Below, piece by piece: positions 47,224 through 58,560 of a DNA stretch of 64,000 nucleotides. The translations under genes were made by a program, and so were the position numbers. The notes beneath the pieces are model-generated. The model was not told where the DNA came from, did not search any database, and was given only the letters and a program-made list of their open reading frames with translations. Source of the DNA: Epiperipatus broadwayi (lineage: Eukaryota > Onychophora > Udeonychophora > Euonychophora > Peripatidae); contig JAQFVV010000315.1 of assembly GCA_028023455.1 (NCBI GenBank), positions 664,501 through 728,500 of the forward strand, written 5' to 3'. Within the stretch, counting starts at the first letter, position 1. Every line of letters begins with the position of its first letter.

Positions 47224-47545
47224 GTTAAATATATAAAATACATATTTTGCAGGTTCATCCATGTTAAAAACTTTTAATATTAATATACTGACATTTCGAC
47301 TTGGTCACACAAGCCATCCACAGAGTTATAAAAGGTAGAAAGACGGTTGTAGAGGCGCTACAATCACTGATTTGAATAAAATGTTAAAATTCCACCAATA
47401 GCAAAAAATGTTAAATTTAGGAATGGTTTTTAAAAAAATCTTTCCAAATAGGAGGAAGTTTGCATGTATCATCTCACTTATTGATACAATCTGGCCTTTT
47501 AAGTATCTCAATGGCTTCTCTAATTTTGCATTGGTAGAGATTATC
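47224..47545 (-). repeat. PLE 3' end arm (inverted repeat, left)
   Basis: Inverse of 49735-50047. It includes the last codons of the GIY-YIG protein and the 3' UTR down to TATAAAATACATATTTTG. It contains the hammerhead-like motif at 47288-47328. Confidence 0.88.
47288..47328 (-). ncRNA. hammerhead-like motif in PLE 3' region
   Basis: The minus strand reads ACTCTGTGGATGGCTTG, a short loop, then CCAAGTCGAAATGTCAGT; the inverse copy has CTCTGGAGATGGCTTG and CAAGACGAAACGTCAGT. Stem II (CTTG/CAAG), GAAA, the GTC cleavage triplet and an ACT/AGT stem I are all visible, but the core is CTG-NNN-ATGG instead of CTGATGA. It is a variant of, or relic from, the ribozyme usual in PLE terminal copies. Confidence 0.45.
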
Positions 47546-47921
47546 ACATCTGGATATGATCCTGGTACTAGAAAAATCAATTTTATGACCTGAATCTATA
47601 GTATGGAGTGAGAGTGCTGATGATGATGAGTGTTGTTTAACTGCATTAGCATGCTCATCTCTCCTAACACTGATGCGATGATTACTCATACCTATGTAAG
47701 AAGCTTTACAATTTTTACATGAGATTTGATAGACACCATGAGATTCAAGAGGGATTGAATCCTTAGGCTTGGTTATTATATTGCTGATCCTTTGATGAGC
47801 AGAAAATGCTGTATCTATATTATAGCGTTTTAATAGACATCCAATACTGTCTGTAGTTCCTTTTACATATGGAACACAAATCCTAATAGCTGATTTATCA
47901 TCTTTTTGTTTCCTATTTTGT
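47475..47921 (-). pseudogene. PLE GIY-YIG endonuclease domain
   Basis: In a shifted frame after the RT the minus strand encodes IRICVPYVKGTTDSIG, then the GIY-YIG core HGVYQISCKNCKASYIG (about 47685-47735), then the catalytic Arg region SVRRDEHANAV and the C-terminal part with LREAIEI-like helix (IREAIEILKRPDCINK), stop near 47475. The Cys pair between GVY and YIG (C-x2-C) belongs to the usual PLE finger. The open frame 47689-47474 is its second half. The domain cuts DNA at the insertion site. Confidence 0.88.
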
Positions 47922-49720
47922 CTATTTTGGGCTTGAAATAAGTCTTTTTTTTATAAATTTGTAATTATAACTATTTGCTAATAAAACACTATTAATATGA
48001 TTTATTTCTTCTTTCAGATGTGTCTCATCTGAAAGGTTAATTGCTCTATTTAAAAGAGTTTTGGCTACAGAAACTATCTGAGTTGGGTGATGATGAGAAT
48101 GGAAATGCAAATATCTGTCTGTGTGTGTATCCTTTCTGTAAATAGAAAAAGATAAACTATTTGGTGTTCTGGTGACTAGAACATCAAGAAAAGGGAGTTT
48201 TCCATCAGACTCTGTCTCCATTGTAAATTTAATATGAGGATGCATATTATTTAAATGTAAGAAAAAATCATCTAATTTATTTTTTCCATGTTGCCATATG
48301 ACAAAAGTGTCATCTATGTATCTGAGCCAAATGAGAGGTTTTAAAGATGATGATTCTAAAGCACGAGTTTCTATATATTCCATGAATAAATCAGCTATTA
48401 CTCCTGAGATAGGTGAGCCCATAGGAGTACCAAAAACTTGTCTGTAATGCTATCCATTGTATACAAAATATGTATTTAAGAGACAATGTTTAATTAAAGC
48501 AATAATATGGTCTGGTAAATTGCAACGTTGTGAGATTATATTTAAAGCTTCATCAATTGGAATGTTTGTAAACAAAGACACGACATCAAAACTGACCAGA
48601 ATGTCATTAGCATTAATTTTTAAACTTTTTAAAACAGAAATAAAATGAAGAGAGTTTTTAATATATGATTTAATAGATGGGATTGTAGGTTTAATGAAAT
48701 CCGATAAGTATCTGGCTAAAATATGAGTTGGAGAACCTATTGCACTTACTATTGGACAAAGGGGGGTATCTGGTTTGTGAACTTTTGGAAGTCCATAAAA
48801 TTTTGGACAGACACAAGATTTTTCACGAGGGATTATTTTATTTTTTATCTCTGTTTCAATAGGTGATTTATTAATAATAGCTTTTGTTGTTTTTTCCAAA
48901 TACGTAGTATGATCTCTTTTTGATAGTTTATAAGTTTTATCATTAAGCAGATCTAAAATTTTATTATGGTAAATGTCACGATCCATTACAACTGTGGCAT
49001 TACCTTTATCAGCTGGAAGTACAACAATTGATTTGTCCGATTTTATATTATTTAATGCTTGTCTTTCTTTCTTTGAAATATTATTTTTAGGAAGCTTAGC
49101 TTTTTTAAAAATATTACAAATCTCAGCTCTAGCCAAATCAGCCGATGTAGAATCAATTTTATCGAGAGCTGATTCAACATTACAAACAATTTTCTCAAAA
49201 GGTATCCGGGAAGGTGTTAAAGCAAAATTGAAACCTTTTTCTAAAACCGAAATTTCATCTGTGTTGAGGGCTTTCTTAGATAAATTATAAACGGTTTTTT
49301 GATTTGGATACATAATGTTTGGGGGATTGTGTTCTAATTAGCATTTGCAATTTTTTCTTTTGCTTTGCTGTTACAAATTCCGAATCTTTAAACGATCTAA
49401 AACTTGCAATACGATCAAAACTAGTCCACAGTAAAGGATGTATTTTATTACTAAGGAATAAACGTAAATGTAGCAATACTTTATCAATTTTGTCTAAATT
49501 TTTCCGAGTTTCTTTAATAAAAGAGTTTAAAATAATATTGCTAGTTTTCCTTAGAATTTTACTAACATTATAATTGTTCTTGTGAAACACAATTTTACAG
49601 CAAGTGGGTATAACATTGCGATTTTTGCACGCTAATAAAAAAGATAAATTACAAAGTAACTTACATTTCTTAATCCACGTTCTTTCAAATATACGAAACT
49701 GTTTAAAAATTTCCTCCCCG
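47922..49720 (-). pseudogene. PLE reverse transcriptase (one stop, one start-region frameshift)
   Basis: Coding-like sequence begins near 49720. The frame 49590-49285 holds the N-terminal region, with KIHPLLWTSFDRIASF. The frame 49313-48450 holds ADKGNATVVMDRDIYH, CPKFYGLPKVHKPDTPLCPI and the motif A box FDVVSLFTNIPIDEAL, all hallmarks of Penelope RT. A single stop after NTYFVYNG interrupts the gene near 48450. The frame 48422-47922 continues with GSPISGVIADLFMEYIE (motif B), RYIDDTFVIW (catalytic box) and the thumb, where ISSPK ends in a frameshift near 47935. The RT is telomerase-related and uses the endonuclease domain downstream to prime at the target. All catalytic Asp residues remain, so this copy has decayed only a little. 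Confidence 0.92.
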
Positions 49721-49734
49721 TAGAGGTTAATAAT

Positions 49735-50047
49735 GTTACCAATGCAAAATTACAGAAGCCATTGAGATACTTAAAAGGCCATATTCTATCAATAAGTGAG
49801 ATGATACATGCAAACTTCCTCCTATTTGGAAAGATTTTTTTTAGAAAACATTCCTAAATTTAACATTTTTTGCTATTGGTGGAATTTTAACATTTTATTC
49901 AAATCAGTGATTGTAGCGCCTCTACAACCGTCTTTCTAACTTTTATAACTCTGGAGATGGCTTGTGTGACCAAGACGAAACGTCAGTATATTAATATTAA
50001 AAGTTTTTAACACACATGAACCCACAAAATATGTATTTTATATACAT
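49735..50047 (+). repeat. PLE 3' end arm (inverted repeat, right)
   Basis: A second, oppositely oriented copy of the last 310 bases of the element, beginning inside the GIY-YIG C-terminal codons (AGAAGCCATTGAGATACTTA). It is a truncated copy at the 5' side of the main element. Confidence 0.88.
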
Positions 50048-52288
50048 ATTATTGCTTTGCTCTGCAGTTTAAAATTAAAAAAAAAAACAAAAAAAAAACA
50101 TTTAGAAGATTTTTTTTCATAAACATAACCATAATGTGAAATTAAATCAGTAAAATAAAGGTAGCAATCAGGTTTTATATTACTTTAATTTTTTTTTCAA
50201 TGTGAGTTGTCAAAGATACACTTTTCAGAACAGTTATAATGATATCAACATTTTCTATTGAATAGATTGATGGCTCTCACCAATTGCCAAAATAATCATG
50301 AATATTATTTCTTTAAGTATCTTGTAAAAAACTCATAATAATGGTTATATGAAATATATATTTGATACTTATTATGTTTATTTGATTTTAAGACTGTTAT
50401 GGCTTTTTCTATAATTACAAATATTTGCCAGAGTTTTTATATCAATATTGTTACAAAACAAATTTGCTAAGCATGTTAGATTTAGATTGTAATTTAAAAA
50501 AAAAATGTAGCAGATTATAGTATATTCGCCTGTATTCTATTTTGGTATAACTTAACAAGGAGAAAGCTCAAATTAATCAATATCTCCTGATTTTATTAGA
50601 TTGGTATTAGAGGAATATTATTAAAAATGTTATCTTTCTAGCCTGCTGTTTCTTTTCTTTTCTCCTTTAATCATAAGTTTGAATTGTTATAAATGTTAGC
50701 AAACATATTAATAGTGACAGGATAGTGGTTTTAAGAAATGGTTTTACAACTGTGAAGTTTAGGTCTTTTTGATATATCTTATAAAATTTTATTTTTTTAT
50801 AATTTTTATATATTTCTTTTGTGAAGTTATCATGCGATTTAATAATATTGCCAAAAATTTCCAAATCTGTGTTAGATATATGTTGGCCATAAAACAAACT
50901 TCTCATTTTGTTTTAGTCTAAAATGAACTGCTTTCAATATTCTTTTTCAGGAATGGACTTTTTAGCCATTGTTTCCAATTCTGAATTTGTTTAATTTATT
51001 ATAAGAAGAAAAAATTGATTATTTTACTATTTTGTTTTAAGTTATTCAGTGTATTGACAGTAGTCTTTTTTTTATTTTAATATTACATGTGGGCCAAGAT
51101 AACTTTCAGTTATAGAAATATAAATTCTATGAGGAAAATTATGAAATATCACTAAATTATCACTTAATCCAAAAGTATCTCTTGCCTAAACAAAATATCA
51201 GGAATAAAATTTATCTTTTTGAATGAAATATCCATTCTTGCTTAATCTCATAAAAAAGATGCATGCTATTTCAATTTCATCTATTTTAAAAGTTGATAAC
51301 TTACTTGTTTCTCATTTCCCTATTCAGTGATTACTATAAAATGTAAAATATATTTAAGCTCAAGATGGTAAGTAGACTGACAAAGAAGAATACAAGTTGT
51401 GTTGACAGGCTTATAGATATAACTTACATAAAATTATTTATCTATAATAGTGTTTTTCCTATTTGCTTGAACAATAATCAAAATAAATTGTTTCTGTAGA
51501 AAATCATGATATTTGGATCATGTTTAAATTACTTTCTTTAAAAAAATAAAAGCAAAAAACACATGTTTTTTTTGGAAAATTAGTATTATTACAAGGAATA
51601 TGTGTCTCATGGAATGCATTTTCATTAACAATATGGTGAACAATTATTTGATGAAGGAGCTTCCTTATTGATTATTCTATAGTACAATATTTAATTGAAG
51701 TAATTTTCATGCGTTCCTATTTGAGGAGAAAATTGTTTTGAAAAGATTATAAACATTATCAAGCAAAATATTTCAACTTCACTAAATAACAAATAAATTC
51801 TAGAATGAAATTTACAAAAACAACAACAAAATATTTATAAAGAAACAATTTTAATAATAGCCCTTTGGCAAACTAAAGATTTCTTAAGAAACTTTATTAA
51901 TAATGTAATTCTGCAAACTTTACTACTTTTACCTATATAAAGTCTTATAACATAATAATTAACACAAACATACTACAATATTTAAATAAAAGTTAACGAA
52001 ATATTTCTGGTATAACAATAATAAAATATATAACTTCTCAAACTTTGATTTTTTTAATCAAAAATGCAATATTTACAGATTTTTTTTTTCTGAATTGATA
52101 ATAAGAGATGTGTGAAATTTATATCTACACAATCGATCATATTTTAATGGAATATTTTTTCTAGTTGAAAGATGTGGATTATTAACATGTTACTACAATG
52201 TTGAGTAAATTGACTTTTAAGATTTTTCTAAATTCTTTTTATTATCGGCTAAATAAATATTTAAGGAAAATGAATAGTATGAGATATA

Positions 52289-52290
<2 letters not shown>
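50048..52290. other. AT-rich DNA without recognisable genes
   Basis: The 79-codon minus-strand frame at 50667-50906 has no motif. No repeats stand out. Confidence 0.45.

Positions 52291-52362
<72 letters not shown>
52291..52362. repeat. (AT)n microsatellite
   Basis: A pure AT run of about 72 bases ending in ATACATACACAT; the open frames across it are artefacts. Confidence 0.96.
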
Positions 52363-52367
<5 letters not shown>

Positions 52368-54329
52368 CACATCATATTTACTAGATCATAAATAAGTTTT
52401 TTTACAAAAGTTTTTGGATAACTGTTCAAAATGAAATAAAATTAAATTTGAATTTATACTTCAAAAAGATTTAAATCTAAATTTAATAATAGATTATTTC
52501 TCGAAAATGCATTCATTTTAAAATAAAAAGATATAAAGTAAGAATGTTAATATACCATCTCCACACATCATATGTCTCATGTTTCAACATCAATAGTTTT
52601 ACCAAGCATATTTATAGTAAAAATCATACCATCATGTTAATACTGTTCTTACCTAAATAACACAAAGATAATCTATGCAGTGTTATAGTTTGATTATATA
52701 AATTAGTTATATTATTTATTAAAGTGTAATTTTTAAGATTTATTAAACATTTGATGATCAAAAAAATGTAATTAAATTATGGTTAACTTTTCAAAAAAAT
52801 TTTTTTTATTTATGGGGCAGTTTGATTAAAATTAATTGTTTAAAAATTACATTTTAAATGCACCCAAAACATAAAAAATAAAGTTATTATTTATAAAACA
52901 AATATTACTTTTTATGTTTGCCAAAATATCTTACTTTTTAATTTTGATTCCATGGGGAAAAGATCAAAATCTCCTAAAACATCATACAATAAAAAGATGA
53001 AATTTATTTTATATTTATTAAATAAAGAAAAAAATACCTTTCACATAAATATAAACACCTTTAAAATAATAAAATTAACAAATGTCTATTATTTTGTGCA
53101 ATTTCAGTTCTGCAATTTAATCTTTTCACCATTTAATTGTTCTATTTTTTGAATCAAAGTGCCATATAAATTATATATAGAACTATTTATTTAAACAATT
53201 TTACTTCTATTTTTTATTAGATTTTCAGAAATATTAAATTATATGTTAGTAATATCAATTTACAATTGATAATTACTCTTACAAATATGTATTTAACTGA
53301 AATAGATAGTAAGATCTATACAAAAAAAAAAACTAATAACTTTTTATTATATTGATCATATTGTGAGTAAAAAGGTTAAAGTAAAAAAAAGCATTGTTTT
53401 AACTTAGTTTATATCAAACAAATTGATTATTTTTAGGTTAACAAAATTCTAATTAAGATTTAAAATTATATTTACAATTTAAAAAATAATGATCAAAAAA
53501 ACTCTTATGATTAATATGAATACATTTTTATTCAACCAATTACAAATTGAGTTCATATGCTATTTATCTTTACTTGCCATAAATATTTTCAAAACAATGT
53601 AAATCTAAACATATTTTTTAAAAATAAATATTACAGACATATTTTATAAAAAATAAACATAAGTATGTAAACAATTTATAGAAAATTTTTTTTATTTTAT
53701 TTTCAAAATACAACAAATGAATAAACTCAAATCTTTTCAAGCAATCATGTGGAAAGAGAAATAAAAACTACCAAGCAGCAACATTGCAAGCTGGCTGTAA
53801 GTTTTTCGTGAAAAGTGTTATTGAATTTAATACATCAATATTATTTTAGCTCCAATTTTTACTTTCAAATAAACGCAAAATTGACAAAACAAAACTGAGA
53901 ATAGCTAAAATAAAGTGATTTAAAGACAAAGCATTCTTCTGGTTGAATTCTGTGTGATGAGATTATTTTAAAATTTACCCATAAAACTATATTTTTTGGT
54001 ATTAAAGTTTTGCTATCTATTAATAAATTGAAAATAAAAAATATGTATTTTTACTATATTTAGAATTATTTACACAAAAATTCTAATACAACTATTGAAA
54101 ATATGTTTATTGAAATACAATACTAGTTATATTTAAAAAATAAAAAAAAACTACAACAGATTTTTCAACACATTTTCTTTTCAAATCTTGATTAGTTTTT
54201 TTTTATTTTATGAATCTCTTTTGTTTCATTTTTCCTTCAACATTTTGATCATATTATAAGGTCATTTTCAAGAATATATATATATGTGTGTGAAAAACAA
54301 AAAAACAAGTTAATCTTCCTAATGCTTGT
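52363..54329. other. AT-rich DNA without recognisable genes
   Basis: Mostly poly-A/poly-T rich text; nothing that I can assign. Confidence 0.45.
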
Positions 54330-54600
54330 ATTTATGATCAATAGATGGCATTTTACCAAAAACACCATCAAAGCATATGTTTGTTTACATAAACGTCAGA
54401 GTAAGCATTCACTATCTCTATCATTAGTTCCACCCGAGATCATGATTTCAAGCTGATTTGCTATCATCAGTGAAGGATAGAAATAAGAAACTAGATCTAA
54501 ACACTAACTCTGAGAGGTAGTGAATGCTTACTCTGATGATTATGTAAACAAACATACGCTTTGACAGTGTTTTTGGTAAAACACCATTTATTAATCATAT
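54330..54600. mobile_element. foldback (MITE-like) repeat with about 90-bp arms
   Basis: The left arm, with ATTTTACCAAAAACACCATC, GTTTGTTTACATAA and GTAAGCATTCACTA, has its inverse at 54511-54600 with few mismatches. About 90 bases lie between the arms. No coding region. TA-rich ends leave the target duplication undecided. Confidence 0.8.
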
Positions 54601-56590
54601 ATATTGTAACAGGCTGAAAACCATTTAGTATGGTATACCCAGATCCCTCACAACTTACAGGTCTTATTACATCTCAGAGTTGAAACTCAGTAAAGATATT
54701 TGCCTCTAACTCTACTCAAGTATGGATTTAAACAGGATGACAATAATGTGATCTCTATATAGGTCCCTAATGTCTTTTTACTAATGAATATAATAAAAAT
54801 ATGTACACATGTATGGTAGATATTCTGGTGAGTGAAGTATGAATGATGTTTGATAATCTAGAGACCAGAGAAACAAAGATTTTTTTAACTTCAACAACAC
54901 CTATTTATTAACATAATCTGGATTAAATTTATAACATTAATAAATTAATAAAAATATATACATGCATATATTAAACTATGGATCTATCTTTACTATAATA
55001 TGACTAGTTATAAGTTAAATCTTAAAATATCAATCAAAATAAAAAAAATGACAATGCACAATATAAAATAAAGTAATTATTATTCTGAGCATCAAACTAT
55101 ATTATTAGATGTTTAATGTTTACTTTGGTTTTATCATCTGAATGTATATTAAACTTATGTCTATGGATTGTCAAAATTCATCCATAAGACTGTTAATCAT
55201 ACAAACAGGAAATGTTTTCATATATAATTACTTGTTAGTAAGTCTAATTAATATTTAGTTTTATATATCAAATGTCTAATTATGTGTAGATGTTTAAAAT
55301 ATTACCCTTTGTCTTTTAAGTCAATGTACAATCTAATGCATCCAATTATATTAATATTTTATTTACAAACATATAAAATGTATCTATATATACCTTGAGT
55401 TGTGTATCTTTCCCTATAAAAATTTAAACAAAATGGGTTCTTTTTTTTTAAAAAAAAAGTTTTCTGCAAATGAGTAAAAAGGTGAAAAAAATTCAATTCA
55501 ACTTCCAGTATACACTAAAAAATGCAAATACAAAATATTGAAGAGCATCAAAATTAAACAAAATCTTGGACTTCTTTAAAATATAACAGGTTAAAATTTG
55601 TAAGAGTGGCTTCAGTGTTTTTTGTTAGCAGACAGTATCTTTCTTTTTTTATTCATGCATGTTGAATGATTTTAAAATTCCAACCACTTAAGACAATTCC
55701 CATAACGAAAATGAACACACAAAGCTCCTGATTTTGTAGCCATTGTCTTTCCAATTCCACCTATAAATCATTCCACACTGATTTAGACTCTAGTCATACC
55801 AATGGTTAGAAATTATTACCATCTGATGACACAAAGAAAGCGAAGAAGATCCTGCAACAATTAAATTATCAAGATTGCATCATTAGATTATATATACATG
55901 CAAATATGTAGTTAAATATAAGTTTTTTTTTCCAAATCTTGCATTATAATATAAATAGAAAGGCTGTTTACATGCAGTTTAGATATACATAAGACATGTG
56001 ATACTATATTTTGCTTTAAAAGAAATACAATTTAGTATTTGAAAATTATATTTCATTATTAGTTTGCCTTTTTTTTTTTTTTAAAAAAAAAAAACATTTT
56101 ATAATAATTATATTTTTGTAGTTGATAAGCAAATATAAATCTCACAGAATTTATTCTGATGAAAGTTTATTACTTAAATAAGGTCTCTTTTCTTTTTAAA
56201 ATATTTTGCACTAATATAATGCAATTCAAAATACTAAACACTTTTTTTAAAAACAAAATAGAATCACAATAATTAATATAATAATAAAAAAAATATTCTT
56301 ATTCTAAAGTTTTACTTTCTGTATTCCATTTTTAACAACAATCAACAAACTAAAAAAAAAAAACTGTTGTTTAGTTTTTTTCACCTTCCAAAATCAACAA
56401 ATGTTTAATCTTTTTTTTACTCTTTTAACAAAAGAAACTTGGATGCTAGCATCTCTTAACAATAGATTACTAATTTATCTGTCACATCATGATTAAAACT
56501 ATTAAACATACCATGTATAAATGTGTATGTATAGACGTTCTATTTCACATTTGTTTTAACAGAACAATATATAAATTCATTCCTTTATGA

Positions 56591-56592
<2 letters not shown>
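54601..56592. other. non-coding DNA, slightly less AT-rich at 54600-54780 and 55680-55870
   Basis: Neither stretch gives an open frame or a motif I recognise. T/A homopolymer pairs at 55440-55460 and 56072-56095 can form hairpins. Confidence 0.4.

Positions 56593-56670
<78 letters not shown>
56593..56670. repeat. (TA)n microsatellite
   Basis: A pure TA run of about 78 bases. Confidence 0.96.
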
Positions 56671-56673
<3 letters not shown>

Positions 56674-58014
56674 TCAAATTATTCTAAAATTATGTTTTAA
56701 AAGTTGCTGATCATTAGAAACCAGTCAACAGTTCAAATATAGGATTACATTTTTCTTTCAAAAACAACATAAATAATATTTTATGCGGCAAATTACAGTT
56801 TTTTAATGTTACTTCTTGTTTACATGCCTGTGTCTACATATTCGTTTACATTATATATATATTTTTAAACATATATTTTTATAATAAAATGCCCTTCAAA
56901 TATTATAATTGCATTCTATAATTAGACCAGATTCCTAACATTTTCTACTCAAAACTTAAAATAAAAATTGCTTCTAAAACAAAAATAAAGATTTAAAACA
57001 AAATGTATTAAATAATTTGTTATATACTTCTTATTCTAATTTTTGAATGTATTAATGTGCATATTTGTAAAAAAAAATGTATAGTGAAATGTAAATGGTC
57101 AAGTATAATATCTTATATAAGCATAGTGTGCTGAATAAAACATACTACATATGTAGAAGTATTACTATTGCTTCAAATTATTTTATGTTTATAATATCAA
57201 TTAATTGTAATTAATTGTAATGTATGGTTAGTCTAGTGGAGACATAAACGTTAGAGAAAGCGATGCTATAGATTTACTGTTTGCCTATAGTTTTGGCATT
57301 TTTTTAATAATTTTTATCAGGCTGTTGTAGTATCTTATAAGATTTAGATCACCTCAAAATTCGTCAAAAGTTATTTATATTTTGAGTTTTCTTAAATGAT
57401 ATGCGATCAATATATTTTCTGTCAATAGTATAAAATAAATTGTAATAATTTGAAGACGTCTCCACAACTATTACACAACATAATTACTTCCAGAATTTGC
57501 TGAAGATAATAATTTGCTGTGATATATGCATTTAATGAAAAACCAATTAAAACATAATTAAAAAAAAACATTATTTAATCTAGGTTATAATCACTTTATT
57601 TATATGCAAAACTATTTTCAATGTACCATTTGTTTAATGAGTCAATGTCATCTACTTCAATTTAATATAACAACTATATTAAATGTCTAGGACAATTACT
57701 TTTATTAATATCAATTCTATAAACATATTATGCAATTATAACATGCATTTTAATAATTTAACTATCATTTAAACAGTTTCTAAATAATATATTTTTGAAA
57801 TTAATTATATTTCTGATTTAAATACTAATAGTATTTATTATAATCATTTATGGTTGATTCTAGTGTAATTTTTACAATATTGGTTGCACAATACACATTC
57901 TATTGTGAATTTAATTTATTTGTGTGCATATTGATGATTATGTAGTTTGCTGCTTGGAAATGAATTTTATAGCTAATGTTTACCAAAGTCTGTAATTACT
58001 GAAATACACTCAAT
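56671..58014. other. AT-rich DNA without recognisable genes
   Basis: Nothing supportable seen. Confidence 0.45.
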
Positions 58015-58560
58015 GCAAAGCACAAGATAAAGTCTTTGAAATGATGAGATTGAATCATTTTATCTCTTTACCTATATTCATTTATATAGATCAATCTAAA
58101 ACACATTGGAATGAGTGCATGAAGATCTTAAATTGATCACTTTTTTTAATGCTGTATTTTAACTATTGAATTCTGCAATTTTTGTTCAGACTCTATATTG
58201 TGGTTTGGATTAAGTATATCATATGCTCAATAAATCAGTGTTGAATTGTTAATTTAATTAGAATTATAATATTAACCACTAAGATTGTATTTACATATTT
58301 TGTTATTTCACCTAATATTGACAAGTAGTGAGTTGAAATAATGTAAATATCAATACTTAAAATATACCTTCAAAAGAAGTAATGTGATCAATTTAAGATC
58401 CCCATGCTCTCATTTCAAAGAGCTTCAGATTTACCCATACAAGTGAATATAAGTAAAGGAATAAGATGGTTTCTTTCCAAAGGCACTATATTGGACTTTG
58501 GATTGAAAGTATTTTGCTTGCTCAATCAATCAGCATTGTATTATTAATCTACATATATGT
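58015..58560. repeat. mixed inverted and direct repeat block
   Basis: GAAGATCTTAAATTGATCAC near 58122 has its inverse near 58386, with imperfect pairing on to 58040 and 58470. In addition CTATATTG, GGTTTGGATTAAGTAT and CTCAATAAATCAGTGTTG at 58190-58250 recur directly at 58485-58540 with changes. It appears to be two diverged copies of a small element, one with an inverted part. Confidence 0.6.

Larger units (their letters stand above)
47224..50047 (-). mobile_element. Penelope-like element (PLE) with inverted terminal copies
   Basis: The minus-strand coding region for RT plus GIY-YIG lies between two inverse copies of about 300 bases. PLEs often carry such direct or inverted terminal copies (pLTRs) because partial copies are joined during insertion. 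The element starts only 40 bases from the reversed solo LTR. Confidence 0.9.

Noticed and set aside
47408-47593. Plus-strand frames opposite the PLE (47408, 48457, 48973, 49319)
   Set aside because: Shadow frames of the minus-strand RT/GIY-YIG coding region.
52198-52429. Tyr-Ile repeat proteins at 52198-52429, 25287-25754 and 39905-40114
   Set aside because: These are (TA)n microsatellites read in frame, not genes.
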